Shown here: in pieces, positions 42,201-50,273 of the stretch | How the letters are laid out: the number at the start of each line of letters is the position of its first letter | How positions within the stretch are numbered: position 1 is the stretch's first letter | Assembly (NCBI GenBank): GCA_964019425.1 | Contig: OZ025792.1 | Coordinates: 930,001 to 994,000 of the forward strand | Direction: 5' to 3' | DNA from: Flectonema sp. DT1601 | Taxonomy: Eukaryota; Euglenozoa; Diplonemea; Diplonemida; Diplonemidae | Length of the DNA stretch: 64,000 nt | Notes under the pieces: generated by a model | Databases searched by the model: none | What the model was told of the DNA's origin: nothing | Seen by the model: the letters and a program-made list of their open reading frames with translations, nothing else | Translations under genes and position numbers: made by a program

Positions 42201-45122
42201 GACGACATCAATTTTGGAACTTCTTTTTGGATTATACAAAATCAACTGACCACTGTTATAGTCTAATTCACAATACCTCTTTACTGGAAGGCTGTCCATC
42301 GTCATTTCAGACTCTGACATGGGTCCCAAAACATTGGCTAGTGTACTACATGAGTCACCAGACTCATCTTGATCCTCAGCTCTGTGAATGTTTTCAGATC
42401 CTCTGCCGGTTAAGTTTGAAGCGAATTCTAAAATGTTATCCACCGCCAATACGGTTGTTAACATATTCCTACGAGTGAGTGTTATTATTAAATTAGGTAA
42501 GTCACCAGACAGTAACACTCTTGGAATTGATTGAATGTTTGGTATCAATGAAGTTGCGACTTCAAAATCGATGGCGCAATCTGTGATGACAGGACAGCCG
42601 AACTCTTCTTCAGGTTGAAGTTCGTGAGCTTTCCATTCTCTTACTGTGGTACTGATAACTCTACCATCAAGAGAGGATATTAAATACCTGTTGTAGAAAT
42701 CATGTTCATCTATTTCATCTGTTGGGAATGCAGCTGATGATGATGTTGGCGATCCCGGAACTCGCATCATTTCCGGTCTCGGTTTTGATGCGAAATTCAG
42801 ACTTTCCGCAGCAACAACGAGAGTAGCTGAATCAATATCACTACAGTCAGTTGGAACTACTAAACAAGGTTGTTCCATTACTAGTGAAACAGTCATTGTT
42901 GGATTACTTTCTAATGCCATCTTTAAAGCAACAATAGGATCCATACTAACAGATGCTTTCTTCGTTGTCGGTCTTGCTTGTCCTTCCAACTCATCACATC
43001 GACCATACACTCCAACACCCCAAAACGCGCAAACAGTCTGTAGCCAAGTAACGTCTACTACAGCAGTTAAAGGTCGCAGGTGTATTTCTGCATTTAGAGC
43101 ATTTGTTGATGCATTGCTTGCGATGTTCGCAAGTAGCAGTTGACTACTTGAAACACCAGTTCTTTGAATTAGAGACGTGAATTGAGAGTCTGCCACTTCA
43201 GCAGATGACAAGTCAACATCTTTTAGCGCAGCCATTATCTTCCAGTTCTTATGCATATCTAACCAACGTGTTGTTAGTTCAGTTAATTGAATAGCGGCAA
43301 ATGTATTTGATGGAGCAACAGCAGTTGTCACAGTTAGACCAAATGTATTCTTATACCTATTAATTATGTCTATTATTTCGTAAGGCATATTCGAAGGTTG
43401 CTGTGAAAGCATTTCACTGGCGCTGATGTTTTCAATACAGTCGTCGAGGGTTTTGCCGTCAGTGGTTCGGTAGTCGGATAATCTTATATTAAAACACTTC
43501 AGTAGGTCTGAAGCTGATGATGGAGGAACAGAATTCTCACACATCTCAATCAAGCCTTTCCAGATCGTAAGTTGGATTTTTGTTTGAATATAAGTTGCGG
43601 GTACGTCTTGTTGTTCTTCAATTGCTTCAGACTGATCTGTGATGCCTAGCTCTTCATAAAGCATTGTCTTTTGATCGGGTGTCCATTTGTCGGTATCAAG
43701 AAGTTTCCAAACTTCATTCGTGTCCGCGTCTTTTTCTTCTTCTTCTGTTGGTTGCTGCCACGTTAACCATTGCCACCATCCTGATTTATTTCCTGACGCT
43801 ACTACAGCTTCACTGTCTTCTTTGCTTTCATGCTGCTGTCTTTCAATTTTTAGTTGAAAATAAGCCAACCTCCTAAAGTATATAATGTCTTTGAAATCTA
43901 ACTTTGCTTCAAGATCGGCAAACTTTTGGGCATCTGGAGATTTCGGTTGAATACTTTTGTGCCAACTAACTCCAAGAGTTCGTTTAAACAAAGTTATGTA
44001 CTGCTGTTTAAAAGTTGATCTAGTGATAATTGACTCCCAATTTAGAGAAGTTCTTGCACGCTTTTCCCTCCTGACAAGTTGAATACATTTGTAAGCGAAT
44101 GTCCACCATTTTGCTGGGGCGGCTTTCACAGGTGCTGATGGTCGGAATTGCCTAAACTTTTCCAAAGTAGAAAAGTCACTCACATATCGAATTGTTCTGT
44201 TGATTGCATCGTACTGCCAACGGCGAAGTCTCAAGTTGACACATTTGAATGTGGCGTCAACCATTGTTTTAGGAAGTGTGAGATCTAATATTTTAGAAGC
44301 CTGCGCAGTTACCTTCAACTCCAAGTTGAGAGGTTCAGGTGTACAGACTTGACCAGAAACCATCGCATAGTCATTCATAATAGAGATCCACTTATCGTGA
44401 TTTACTATTTTTGATAAACCTGTTAGTCTTGGTGCTACAGGTAAATGATCAATGGCCATCACCAGACCACGAAGTGCACACAGACGGTGATGTTTCATTT
44501 GAGTGTCGAGTGGTACATCAGAAGAATTCCAGTCTCTATCACATGGTACAGCAGAAAGTTCATCAAGTCGGAGGGTGTATCCAACTGGTCTGCGGGGATC
44601 AGTGCAGGAATCTTCGTATCGCAATAAAACTTTTTTTATTGAAATCTGAAGTGTTGATAAAATATGTTTCGTCAAACGTTCTCCAAAACCATCAGCCTTC
44701 TCATCCTGAACATTCTCACTGGTTTGCTGTTGTTGTTGTTGTTTTTCATGTGAAGTTGCTCTGCTTGATTCGAATAAGCGAATCTGAGCTTGTTTACGCA
44801 TCTGTGCTTTTTTCTCTTCGTACGTCGCATCCCAATCAGTCGCTTTGATCGGAAGCACAACTAATTTCACATCCGATACTTCAATTTTACATGTTTTTGA
44901 GTAAAATTGTTTCCATGGTATTTCAATACGCAGTTTACCAATCACACCTTTATCAATAATAACAGGGAGATCCAACTCATCAAGAGCTTCGGGTGAGAGT
45001 TCCAAGTCATTCAGAACTAGTTCTCCACTCCACATGCTGACTTGTAGTCCATGTTGATCTAAGTTCTTTACATATCTCCCCAGATAGCTGGAAAAGATGC
45101 TCGCCACCCATCGCTCCAACAT
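33261..45122 (-). CDS. VPS13: VPS13-family bridge-like lipid transfer protein (3953 aa)
   Basis: VPS13 proteins move bulk phospholipid between membranes at contact sites along a hydrophobic groove. The N-terminal chorein domain is clear (residues 1-115: MLERWVASIFSSYLGRYV, then GLQVSMWSGELVLNDLEL and LPVIIDKGVIGKLRIEIPW), with a Gln run at 128-133. Long repeating-beta-groove segments follow. A VAB-like region near 2800-3400 has Asn-containing repeats (VHNQTNVRLQV, WIINQTSINIEI, WVVFNRTPKTVF, IIENRTPIPITV). An ATG2-C/DH-like helical segment follows (SEDFFKQVLGYLSVFVGSFKDM). A C-terminal PH domain is not evident; about 160 final residues instead hold repeats with a W-E-E-F pattern (FTTWEEYAQTCTWEEFRK, ISWYEFAHHTTWDEFRSK). 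One uninterrupted 11.9-kb exon. TTTAAACAG ends nine bases before the ATG. Confidence 0.95.
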   Translation of the reverse strand: MLERWVASIFSSYLGRYVKNLDQHGLQVSMWSGELVLNDLELSPEALDELDLPVIIDKGVIGKLRIEIPWKQFYSKTCKIEVSDVKLVVLPIKATDWDATYEEKKAQMRKQAQIRLFESSRATSHEKQQQQQQTSENVQDEKADGFGERLTKHILSTLQISIKKVLLRYEDSCTDPRRPVGYTLRLDELSAVPCDRDWNSSDVPLDTQMKHHRLCALRGLVMAIDHLPVAPRLTGLSKIVNHDKWISIMNDYAMVSGQVCTPEPLNLELKVTAQASKILDLTLPKTMVDATFKCVNLRLRRWQYDAINRTIRYVSDFSTLEKFRQFRPSAPVKAAPAKWWTFAYKCIQLVRREKRARTSLNWESIITRSTFKQQYITLFKRTLGVSWHKSIQPKSPDAQKFADLEAKLDFKDIIYFRRLAYFQLKIERQQHESKEDSEAVVASGNKSGWWQWLTWQQPTEEEEKDADTNEVWKLLDTDKWTPDQKTMLYEELGITDQSEAIEEQQDVPATYIQTKIQLTIWKGLIEMCENSVPPSSASDLLKCFNIRLSDYRTTDGKTLDDCIENISASEMLSQQPSNMPYEIIDIINRYKNTFGLTVTTAVAPSNTFAAIQLTELTTRWLDMHKNWKIMAALKDVDLSSAEVADSQFTSLIQRTGVSSSQLLLANIASNASTNALNAEIHLRPLTAVVDVTWLQTVCAFWGVGVYGRCDELEGQARPTTKKASVSMDPIVALKMALESNPTMTVSLVMEQPCLVVPTDCSDIDSATLVVAAESLNFASKPRPEMMRVPGSPTSSSAAFPTDEIDEHDFYNRYLISSLDGRVISTTVREWKAHELQPEEEFGCPVITDCAIDFEVATSLIPNIQSIPRVLLSGDLPNLIITLTRRNMLTTVLAVDNILEFASNLTGRGSENIHRAEDQDESGDSCSTLANVLGPMSESEMTMDSLPVKRYCELDYNSGQLILYNPKRSSKIDVVIDLSSGDFDIHEPPNALCILLGNNRSLWVQLPTGSMHTRWLTGLQRLQGSLGVSAKIPSFLLDNEETEQTAEPDNQLWMKPEIRFGDFKIVVDNTSEWVFSGCALTGEITSHDSKIELTSASLSVATADSNQPFLFTSDNGIDSTTDCSDTGSNHTESLTSNDIIIPGFSFWWLSMMRSSSYVDSTDPNQALMQMGIYTKGLTLSITPAMAESFELLWDIMNISMLMKAQTLYYKAELNKAKEDEEHVYPAELPKPYLEKQGIRFVVEIEGELELNCYRPNGELPVKIGGEDFQMSFHDTAYGISLDGLVKKPTIEDCITTSKWSRFMSSPDDKAKISFSYSNFQNYGALKSDPRRSRPTHFGGVSFTHQLLMSISDVEIIYFQTFVWSLLETFKTGTFTRLSFLSWRSVYDGEKVISPWDSYDPAQPPTEPYLDYLKIQMECHNCDIVMPPNRSADSGIFKGRLTSMGISNDFHKTDSAVLLCTKISMNGITLDVPEEFLGEVPKGSLFTCPVSVVLDTWGAVIDPEQQHPKSKLCLSIPREATFMFSDNVYCSLLTWMTQSLMEPYTPHFPVTPQGPLPFEQLVKEWRYNHFSWVLDFANLNIIWLNNKSIPEYTMETSMSVSLRWFENLDFENDIDITKFKITAGVSKGLNFVDFKTGKEKKSNTVIDLLGIMKMAIVWRTAPPPSKLPRKQSLYYNISGDGIFIRLDQAVILNVVDGLLSARAARSGGLKLIGWVEPEDGWPTPGDPWPEPPPQEHVMHHIMNISSIKVEIPDVCSLAILGTDLKYCTEPNMAAKDDKTAAATRTQIELNTSRITMDDVSGTNVIDTKQGENHSEKALAISAEQREDGTGWKSVAGRVGEISVVATVPCFAAIHNWVVGVEFKMLSHTWEATPEIRRSKVRELSKPCASQEVCDSKDQNTNNKLNLPEFDLSWTKPKLVILCTSKTNQGRYESGKPKVHFERERGFIIDFGEMRLVTSIDNDTEIVTATLIEAAIKSMYRDEYALRPTKITAVLRRHNISTGTDSIKEKKSITVEGDGIESFFDFSDMRAIAAVVYNYSNTLSIVRSSKPAVESSEPPTQPQVRLQNITQTMQTNSKNNPIPQDDEAINVLSISLSLPVISISLKSGLKPGELPTPDGLPLPVLEEPVLNSTVSISGIGIGYNQYSNGAAKLECSISRLGIDTPAQGPILEFENPKMTYHQISASQEEATGDQLINVDLGDVTIVIMPRVLFDMTTFVYLPYAAATMPDTFAAPDVMEIDEDWELECDTVFCRSKQIRVTNNHQNMVVLNGNLHELHLIGDRPLIKLDAGVTLLILGTKLYLYNKQLSDFVDADDGAYVYVPEDRNEIEPGFPAITNWTQQRKVKVNSGFPSRTSVSAKLSLCVVLPEAQFNEGSNTPKRNGTSHSVRLLTSGGGQYSYTVVDDTVTKEDAEFSMKGFTVKPHTKSDQPDEVSTDNEQDRAHYIVEPIEEISATLHNYEYLLTLSDIYVRISSADVGLILRCVGSLQTELNYINQQARLKINADDEDIIHEAIVAAQNQLSTTSGNQQLKKKKTAIGVKTIDVLIVEDSSGFDIPLFFIQLLDTAATAEDVQDYQMVTVEKLMLKMDFYNLEQCEWESVLDNAITLDLKYYVSGTYKRDLAVNISKISAFVTPQLMKTIDDAKRFGEAFSTIKVPAAKAHKSTQFRMYELRNETGYSINIELHGDRKPLPNLGVIDFNFSKSYGKKGVSHTMMASIPEVSMEEIEIDIGKVGTTSLVIQANGTSRKIRLYCTVRLTETGRKKVALRSSVTVHNQTNVRLQVTASRQDEMIAEPEGSVSIPHSSLLESYFKITPIDLAKDVRYSSAQLGLTYGSFHKLHKALYVVTSSPLVQKTEDYQPDQELHDFTCNIEITTDPVVRNTTITVLPIFTLLNLTGLKMSYTLLSWDGKKKREEKGRFKLFSKSKKCEYDVVAKGKLETDEEAKFTSAVAFHSMYLDIEITQPTGEVLKRNITKYPDPFLIRCPSKGHQGRVTSLALSDNKGRACHMSLDYSIRSVAVFCPLWIINQTSINIEIAVHNPMKISEAYSSSALTAGQVLGEGISPGKLPFLMAPPDLPGKEQIGHLYCKILGSPGNHGNPQWSSKIDTSKVGTTGTFECHERIGILPKTAAFSIEFPWGKVSTRTKVIRFTPRWVVFNRTPKTVFVRHRLGRDVPPGQPIPKSEFLVAPNDMYGEYEGGSTKNRMGVKIEGEEQAQFSKPFLIDQMGDTDINLKYKISKNTASKLQEQRRARKVSMAPSTKTVDIFGEESQSDLERSSGSTDEFDVVRVAIFKRGSTTYVTLDSLSKPPYIIENRTPIPITVKQHLSEKNIPILTFPAKRTKAFTWESQIGPKVAYIFVGSDSEAMVVNVDPKNKKSREETMQESKTPMGMVYLRVRHRAGTTKISITMDRQIDNWFNDSPFAITYTLNVSGVGVILQNDGVELSHLSFTSIHLQRKREQRKVTYIAKVGTLQLDDQREKTDFPVVLCNKIPRDRAPVLHLRVERTVERSSAAIHIENGYLRFQPLDIKLHDRFLFELLQFSRTTQEKVSMTTRTRGSTYYAFAIDTSLQSATADQDGIGIRPLYLENFKIDTINVNATLTRTAQHYSEDFFKQVLGYLSVFVGSFKDMALEWQSVPIAGLCDKGWLVASMLKDRYISETTTQLLRVAPGVASVTTFVTDLLSTLPIKTVSDNAIQFSTPRTRIRPIQITPAAVDITSPASIPLAPSPVIGRTPSNIFSTSGSSMGDEISSPPILPMSSADLAVSCIKINEASNHFGHGVEEELLFHEVAQAPAMTKRRAQYVEALKKKNWDKFHPSRGFTTWEEYAQTCTWEEFRKHTTDQEFKQYVHLAFDEYIRAYLADENNAKRTTAELCRCEKIEKVKGYCPGGLPSPSSAEGIENNISWYEFAHHTTWDEFRSKITTKEFKENVNFARDCHLGVTQGFQKLDKKQIETVFNS

Positions 45123-45458
45123 CTACCCCGTCTGTTTAAAGAAAGATTTGTGATTACGAGGACTGACGATTCGGTTAATCGGTTAAAACAGAGAGTGTAA
45201 ATAAAGTGGGGAAAAAAGAAAAAAAAAAGAGTTCCGGGGGGAGGAATACGATACCCGCCAATAACCTTATACGTACAGGACTCTAACAGAAGAAGAAAAA
45301 AGAAAAAAACATTTAAAGTGATTAAATCCAAATTATACGATTTTGAAGCAGGAAATTAAACATTAACCCACACTTGATTAATAGTAGTCATACTCACACG
45401 GTTAGTTGACTACAATGGTGTCCCCCTTACGTTAAAGATTGTTCACAGTGTCTGACTA
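45123..45458. other. Intergenic spacer
   Basis: The 336 bases contain A-rich tracts and a G-run near 45236. No gene is recognised. It supplies the AAACAG acceptor-like site of VPS13. Confidence 0.6.
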
Positions 45459-46292
45459 TTAAGGATATTGTAAATCTGAAGATCGATAACTTCGGTGTAG
45501 CTGTAGTGCCGCTAATCGTTGTTTAACAGAACGCTCATTGATTCTCTCATCACTATTCCCTTTTGGTGATTCTAAGAATGGAACAGGTGTTAGATTGCAA
45601 GATGACTGCGACAGCACAGACACAGTTGACGGGGTGTTTCTTCTTTTTTTATGTGTCCTCGGATCTGGTTCTGGTGGTTTAGTAATCACCGCCAAAGGCA
45701 ACACGGATGCTCGTTTTTTGGGAGCAAACCCGGGGAATACTGTCATTCCTTGTGACTGATGATCGCTTAATATCTTCTTACGTGCATATTTTGGTCTTAC
45801 ATAAGAAGTGTAGCAATCCATCTCTCGTCTAGTGAATGGTTGTGAGTGAATTGGAAAGATAACATTATGGTTATAAATATCTTTATGTTGTTGAGGGTAT
45901 CGACGAGTAGTACTGCTGCGAGGTCTGACAACTTTCTCATCAAACAGATACCTCGTACTCACTTGTTGAGCGCTAGTAGGTCTAACTGGTAGGATTACTG
46001 CTGGTTCTGCTTCCCGTTCCCGTTCTCGTTTTAGTTTTTCTTCTTCTTCCATTTCCGCCATTCTTATTAATCTTTTTTGCATCATTGCATCTTTCTGAAG
46101 CAGCTTCGCAGCCATTCTCAACTTCTTATCAGACTCAGTTGTTATTTCCATGTTACTTAAACTACACCCTCCTCCTATAGAGCTCAGACCCCATGGTGGA
46201 GCTCCACCTCTTGTATGTATGAATCTGGGATCGTGTTTAACGTCGTACATCATTGTTTCCTTCTTTTGGAAAATAGAATAAAAACGGAACAT
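45459..46292 (-). CDS. Small basic protein of unknown function (277 aa)
   Basis: I recognise no family. The sequence has an acidic/basic helical segment of about 50 residues (MEEEEKLKREREREAEP), then a basic, Tyr/Arg-rich region (TRREMDCYTSYVRPKYARKK), and a Ser/Pro-rich end with KKRR near 215, a possible nuclear signal. The start is uncertain: the ATG at 46292 opens the frame, but a pair of ATGs at 46253 and 46250 sits just after a pyrimidine-rich stretch (TTCTATTTTCCAAAAG) like the acceptors upstream of other genes, and would give 264 residues. It lies between the large helical protein and VPS13 on the same strand. Confidence 0.68.
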   Translation of the reverse strand: MFRFYSIFQKKETMMYDVKHDPRFIHTRGGAPPWGLSSIGGGCSLSNMEITTESDKKLRMAAKLLQKDAMMQKRLIRMAEMEEEEKLKREREREAEPAVILPVRPTSAQQVSTRYLFDEKVVRPRSSTTRRYPQQHKDIYNHNVIFPIHSQPFTRREMDCYTSYVRPKYARKKILSDHQSQGMTVFPGFAPKKRASVLPLAVITKPPEPDPRTHKKRRNTPSTVSVLSQSSCNLTPVPFLESPKGNSDERINERSVKQRLAALQLHRSYRSSDLQYP

Positions 46293-46403
46293 AAAATATT
46301 TTTTAAATTATGGCTTTCATTGAAAGCAGTTGAAGGCTTTGAGAGGATTCTCAGAATTATAATTTAAATAGAAACAGTTGGTTAGAATAAGAAGCGATCC
46401 ATC

Positions 46404-49400
46404 CTACTTTGAGAATGTCTTTTCCAATCCCTCATTATAAAATAGTTTCATAACGTGAAGCCTGTCGACAGAATCCGCTACCGAAAATGGAACACCATTG
46501 TGGTCAACAATAGGAGTCGTTGCGAAAAACGTTGCTAACTCCGTAGAATATTGCGCCAAGTGACCAGCAATGGCTTCTTTCATATGGTGAAGCGCACAAG
46601 CAATAATTAGTGGTAAGTATTCACTTCCAAAGAGAACAACTATTGTGACTGTAGATACCAGGTGTGGCCAATCTAAGAAATTAAGAAACAACTGTCTAGT
46701 CCAGAGATTAACAATAAACAATAAAGGGACATTACCAACACTCATCATAGTTAGTATTTGTGGGAAGTCAGGGTAATTAGAACAAGGAGTTGAGAGAACA
46801 TATTCAACAGCAGCTGATAGTTTCAAAATGTTTGTTGTAATTCCTCCAAAATATCGAAGCTGCGGCAGCTTCGATGCAAAAGTAAAATTCTCACCAACGA
46901 TAAAGTAAATGACAATAGCAGTCCAGTCTATTTCTGTTAAGTGTTTCTTTAGAAGATTGCAATGATGTAGTTCATCACAAGCGTCTAAGACTCCCAAACT
47001 GATTCCATACTTGACTGCCAGCATAGCAGCTGTTCCTGACAGAGAATGGGACTCACACACTCCTTGTTGTTGAGAGTTACCTTGTAGTCCATGAACAGTA
47101 CACATATACTTTATAACTAATGAGTGAATTCTTCCATTGTGAGATTCTACTTTCAGTGAGTGATTGTATATTTCACGAATACCCTGCAACCACTCTTGAT
47201 TTGACTCTGACATATCACGACTTTTAGCAGCCTCTGCCTGTGTAATCGCATGATTTAAATTATGCCACGTCTTGCTATCTTTAGGATGTTGGTATAAAGG
47301 AGATTGACGTGTAGAGTTTTCCTCATTTGTTGAGTGGCTACTAAGCCATTGATTTGGGATAATTACATCCTTTGATTCGATAGAATGATCATCAGAACAC
47401 TCTTCAGCTTCCTCATTATTTGTTAATATGTTGCAGTTATAACTCTGAACATCCCAACCTTCCATGTCAGGTTCAGCACACCAAACGCCACTGACATATA
47501 ACAGATGCCAACCACTGCTGCTGCGCCTGTCAACTTTCCTTTCTGAAGGCCCTCCAATAGATGCCGTAGATGTGAATATTATGTGACGGAGTAGAGAAGC
47601 GGAACTAATACCGCAGTCTTGCTGTGTTAGAATAGAAATCATTTTTCGTTGAATTTCATATTTGTGAAGGAGAATTACAGAAGCGTCTAATTGCATTGCA
47701 CAACTGGCTGCGAGAGCAGAAAGTTCAGCGACTTCTACTGTGCAATCAATTGAACCGGATATCGCTGAGGTGACAATAGAGTTGAGAGAAGAAGGTTTTG
47801 TTAACCAAGTACTACTACACAACATTGCAAGTCTTAAAGCTGTCCATCTTGCAACTCCTTGATTATGAAGTGAAAGACAAGTAGAATTGATTAATGAAGG
47901 AGTGCTCTCATCTGTGTACCTTCTGCATGCAGTAGAACTATCAGGAAGCTGACTTGTATAAATTAACATATCTGGTGATAGTGTTATCAGACATAGAGTT
48001 TCACTTCTATTCTGTTGGGTCACCAGTCGAACAACTGATCTCTTATGCAAGTGAACGAGTATTGAATTATATAAATTAACTTTTGTTAAACTTTGAACTG
48101 TCGATGCACAACGAACCCCTTCAAGAACAGAATCCAATTGTGTACTAAAAGAGTGATTTGAACAATCCCAATTATAGCAATCGCTATTTAGTATCGCAGT
48201 AGATGTTTCTGATGATAGAGATGTATCAGAGAGCATTGATTGACACAATTTTAAGACTTCTTTCTGGAATAATTGTATAATCTTACTATCATTATCAGTG
48301 ATTAGTTGCTTACTAAAATGATGTGATGGAGACGTGACTGGAGTTCCACCACCTCCATCAGTGGCCGAACCCTTCAAAGTATCAGCAGACTGATTTAATA
48401 CTGGTTCCATTTCACTACTGATTGGTGATGCAGGAATAGACTTTTGTTTAACCGTTCCGATTTCGAATTTATTTTTTAAAACTGATGACTTTCCTTTTAC
48501 TGATGAAGTAGATAGTGATGCTGATGGACGTCGTTTATTGTTTGGAGTACGAAACAGCTTTGATCTTTCAATGAACATTATAACCGCATCAAGAAGTCTT
48601 TCTGTTTGATTTGGAAGAATTCCCTTCGGATGAACATGCAGCAATAACTGTCTACCTTGTCTCATTGTCGTTAAGTGTGTTAATAATTTAAGACAACCAA
48701 TTAGATGTTGATATACGGCTTCTGGTAATACAACAAGTCGATTGCCTTCATTAATTACATCATCTGTTGAGTGATTTTGGAAAGTGTATCCAGACAGATC
48801 TAGTAGTGGACTTAAGAAATTTAAAAGTAAGAATACATTCATATCAGCGAATGGTTGTTGGATCATTGCAGTGAATGTTATTGATGTTAAGTGTGATGTG
48901 ATTGATTTTGAATAACAAGAAAAATGTAATGAGCGAAGACACTGCAACACCACACCATGAAGTGCTGTAGACGCTGCGAGATGCTCATCAGTCAGTAGTA
49001 AACTGGTATCGTTTGTGCGAGTTGCAAACATAAGTAAATTAAGGAGGTCAATATCACTTCCCATTTCAATCGGAAATACAGCTCTTCCTTCAGAATATGA
49101 AAGGCTCAGGGACAATATCGTAACACAATGCGCAGTGAAATTACTATCCCCTTTCAATTCACCACATCCCACAGCCATCATTCTCACTCTAGCTGCTGGG
49201 CTTAGACCATTCAATTGAGTGCTTGCCGTGTCTAAATTATCACACAAGGCTACTCTTGAACAGGTAACCAACAATTTACTATTACTACTTTGTAACATAA
49301 AAGCTCTAGTTCCCGCGGATTTAAGCAGCGATTCGTACCAAGAAGCATACACATCGACCTCTGATAAGGTTTTTAGGTACACAGGTATAGATAATAAGCT

Positions 49401-50273
49401 GCAAGTATCAGTAAGAGACTCGTTTAAATTATCAATAAAGGCCCAGTGATGACATATAACATTCAGACAAGCTCTTACAATTGATATTATATGTCCGTAC
49501 CGCACGTCATCTGCGGGTGGAAGATCAGAATCGGAGTGGAATTTGATAGCTTTCGGTGATATTGCTCTGATAATGTCGGTTACTTGCCAGCATTCAGCAA
49601 CCTTTAATATTGATAAAACCGCATTGGTTGCTGCAGCAGAGACATTAATGTTGTCGGAAAAGACAACTTGAAGAACACTTTGTTGTATAATTGCCCAATG
49701 GCTGGTGTCTGTTACTTCTGAAGCAGACTTAGCGACAGTTGATAAAAGTGTTATCTGAGTTTCAGGAAGAATGAACTCGTCGTTGTTAAGTTGATTGCCC
49801 ATTTGTAGGATGTTGTCGTGAAGATTTTCTCCTTCCATTGTCGTATCAAACCACTCACTCATAATCTCATCATCATCATCAAAGGAAAAGACTCTAGCAG
49901 CTGAATAGTCCTGTACTATCTCTTCTGGTACTGATGGTTGTGTACTTGCGAATATAAATGGATGACCCTTTTCTTCATTCATCTTTCGACTTATCTCATC
50001 CGACGCACAGTCTAACTCAGAGCTTAGCTTCCGAAGATAATTCCTATAAATATCACTTTCAGATAAGTGTTCCAAAGCTTCTTCAAAAGTCCCTTTGAAA
50101 TTTTGCATTACTGCGGTAACAACATCTGATGTCTCTTTTATTAATTTATAGCCTTCGAAATCCTCGTCTATTTCAGCAAGTTTTGCTAACAGTCGAACTA
50201 TGTCTTCTTTCTTACCAACAAATAGAGCTCGTTCTGCTTGCTTTTCTTGAAGACTTTTTACTATGTCATCCAT
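46404..50273 (-). CDS. Large helical protein, possibly TBC1D32/Broad-minded-like (1289 aa)
   Basis: The 1289 residues are largely helical with ARM/HEAT-like stretches (about 170-600), an acidic segment near 125-145 (FSFDDDDEIMSEWFD), and a Ser/Thr-rich low-complexity part near 580-660. The C-terminal 150 residues (NFLDWPHLVSTVTIVVLFGSE, YLPLIIACALHHMKEAI, AQYSTELATFFATTPI) loosely resemble the end of a degenerate TBC domain as in TBC1D32 (Broad-minded), a ciliary protein of about 1260 residues. The match in length and layout encouraged this, but I can point to no decisive motif, and no Arg/Gln finger is visible. Treat the name as a hypothesis. Single exon; CGATTAG ends eight bases before the ATG. 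Confidence 0.6.
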   Translation of the reverse strand: MDDIVKSLQEKQAERALFVGKKEDIVRLLAKLAEIDEDFEGYKLIKETSDVVTAVMQNFKGTFEEALEHLSESDIYRNYLRKLSSELDCASDEISRKMNEEKGHPFIFASTQPSVPEEIVQDYSAARVFSFDDDDEIMSEWFDTTMEGENLHDNILQMGNQLNNDEFILPETQITLLSTVAKSASEVTDTSHWAIIQQSVLQVVFSDNINVSAAATNAVLSILKVAECWQVTDIIRAISPKAIKFHSDSDLPPADDVRYGHIISIVRACLNVICHHWAFIDNLNESLTDTCSLLSIPVYLKTLSEVDVYASWYESLLKSAGTRAFMLQSSNSKLLVTCSRVALCDNLDTASTQLNGLSPAARVRMMAVGCGELKGDSNFTAHCVTILSLSLSYSEGRAVFPIEMGSDIDLLNLLMFATRTNDTSLLLTDEHLAASTALHGVVLQCLRSLHFSCYSKSITSHLTSITFTAMIQQPFADMNVFLLLNFLSPLLDLSGYTFQNHSTDDVINEGNRLVVLPEAVYQHLIGCLKLLTHLTTMRQGRQLLLHVHPKGILPNQTERLLDAVIMFIERSKLFRTPNNKRRPSASLSTSSVKGKSSVLKNKFEIGTVKQKSIPASPISSEMEPVLNQSADTLKGSATDGGGGTPVTSPSHHFSKQLITDNDSKIIQLFQKEVLKLCQSMLSDTSLSSETSTAILNSDCYNWDCSNHSFSTQLDSVLEGVRCASTVQSLTKVNLYNSILVHLHKRSVVRLVTQQNRSETLCLITLSPDMLIYTSQLPDSSTACRRYTDESTPSLINSTCLSLHNQGVARWTALRLAMLCSSTWLTKPSSLNSIVTSAISGSIDCTVEVAELSALAASCAMQLDASVILLHKYEIQRKMISILTQQDCGISSASLLRHIIFTSTASIGGPSERKVDRRSSSGWHLLYVSGVWCAEPDMEGWDVQSYNCNILTNNEEAEECSDDHSIESKDVIIPNQWLSSHSTNEENSTRQSPLYQHPKDSKTWHNLNHAITQAEAAKSRDMSESNQEWLQGIREIYNHSLKVESHNGRIHSLVIKYMCTVHGLQGNSQQQGVCESHSLSGTAAMLAVKYGISLGVLDACDELHHCNLLKKHLTEIDWTAIVIYFIVGENFTFASKLPQLRYFGGITTNILKLSAAVEYVLSTPCSNYPDFPQILTMMSVGNVPLLFIVNLWTRQLFLNFLDWPHLVSTVTIVVLFGSEYLPLIIACALHHMKEAIAGHLAQYSTELATFFATTPIVDHNGVPFSVADSVDRLHVMKLFYNEGLEKTFSK

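Noticed and set aside
33374-45100. Numerous plus- and minus-strand frames of 60-145 codons overlapping VPS13
   Set aside because: Shadow frames of the single long VPS13 frame; none has features of its own.
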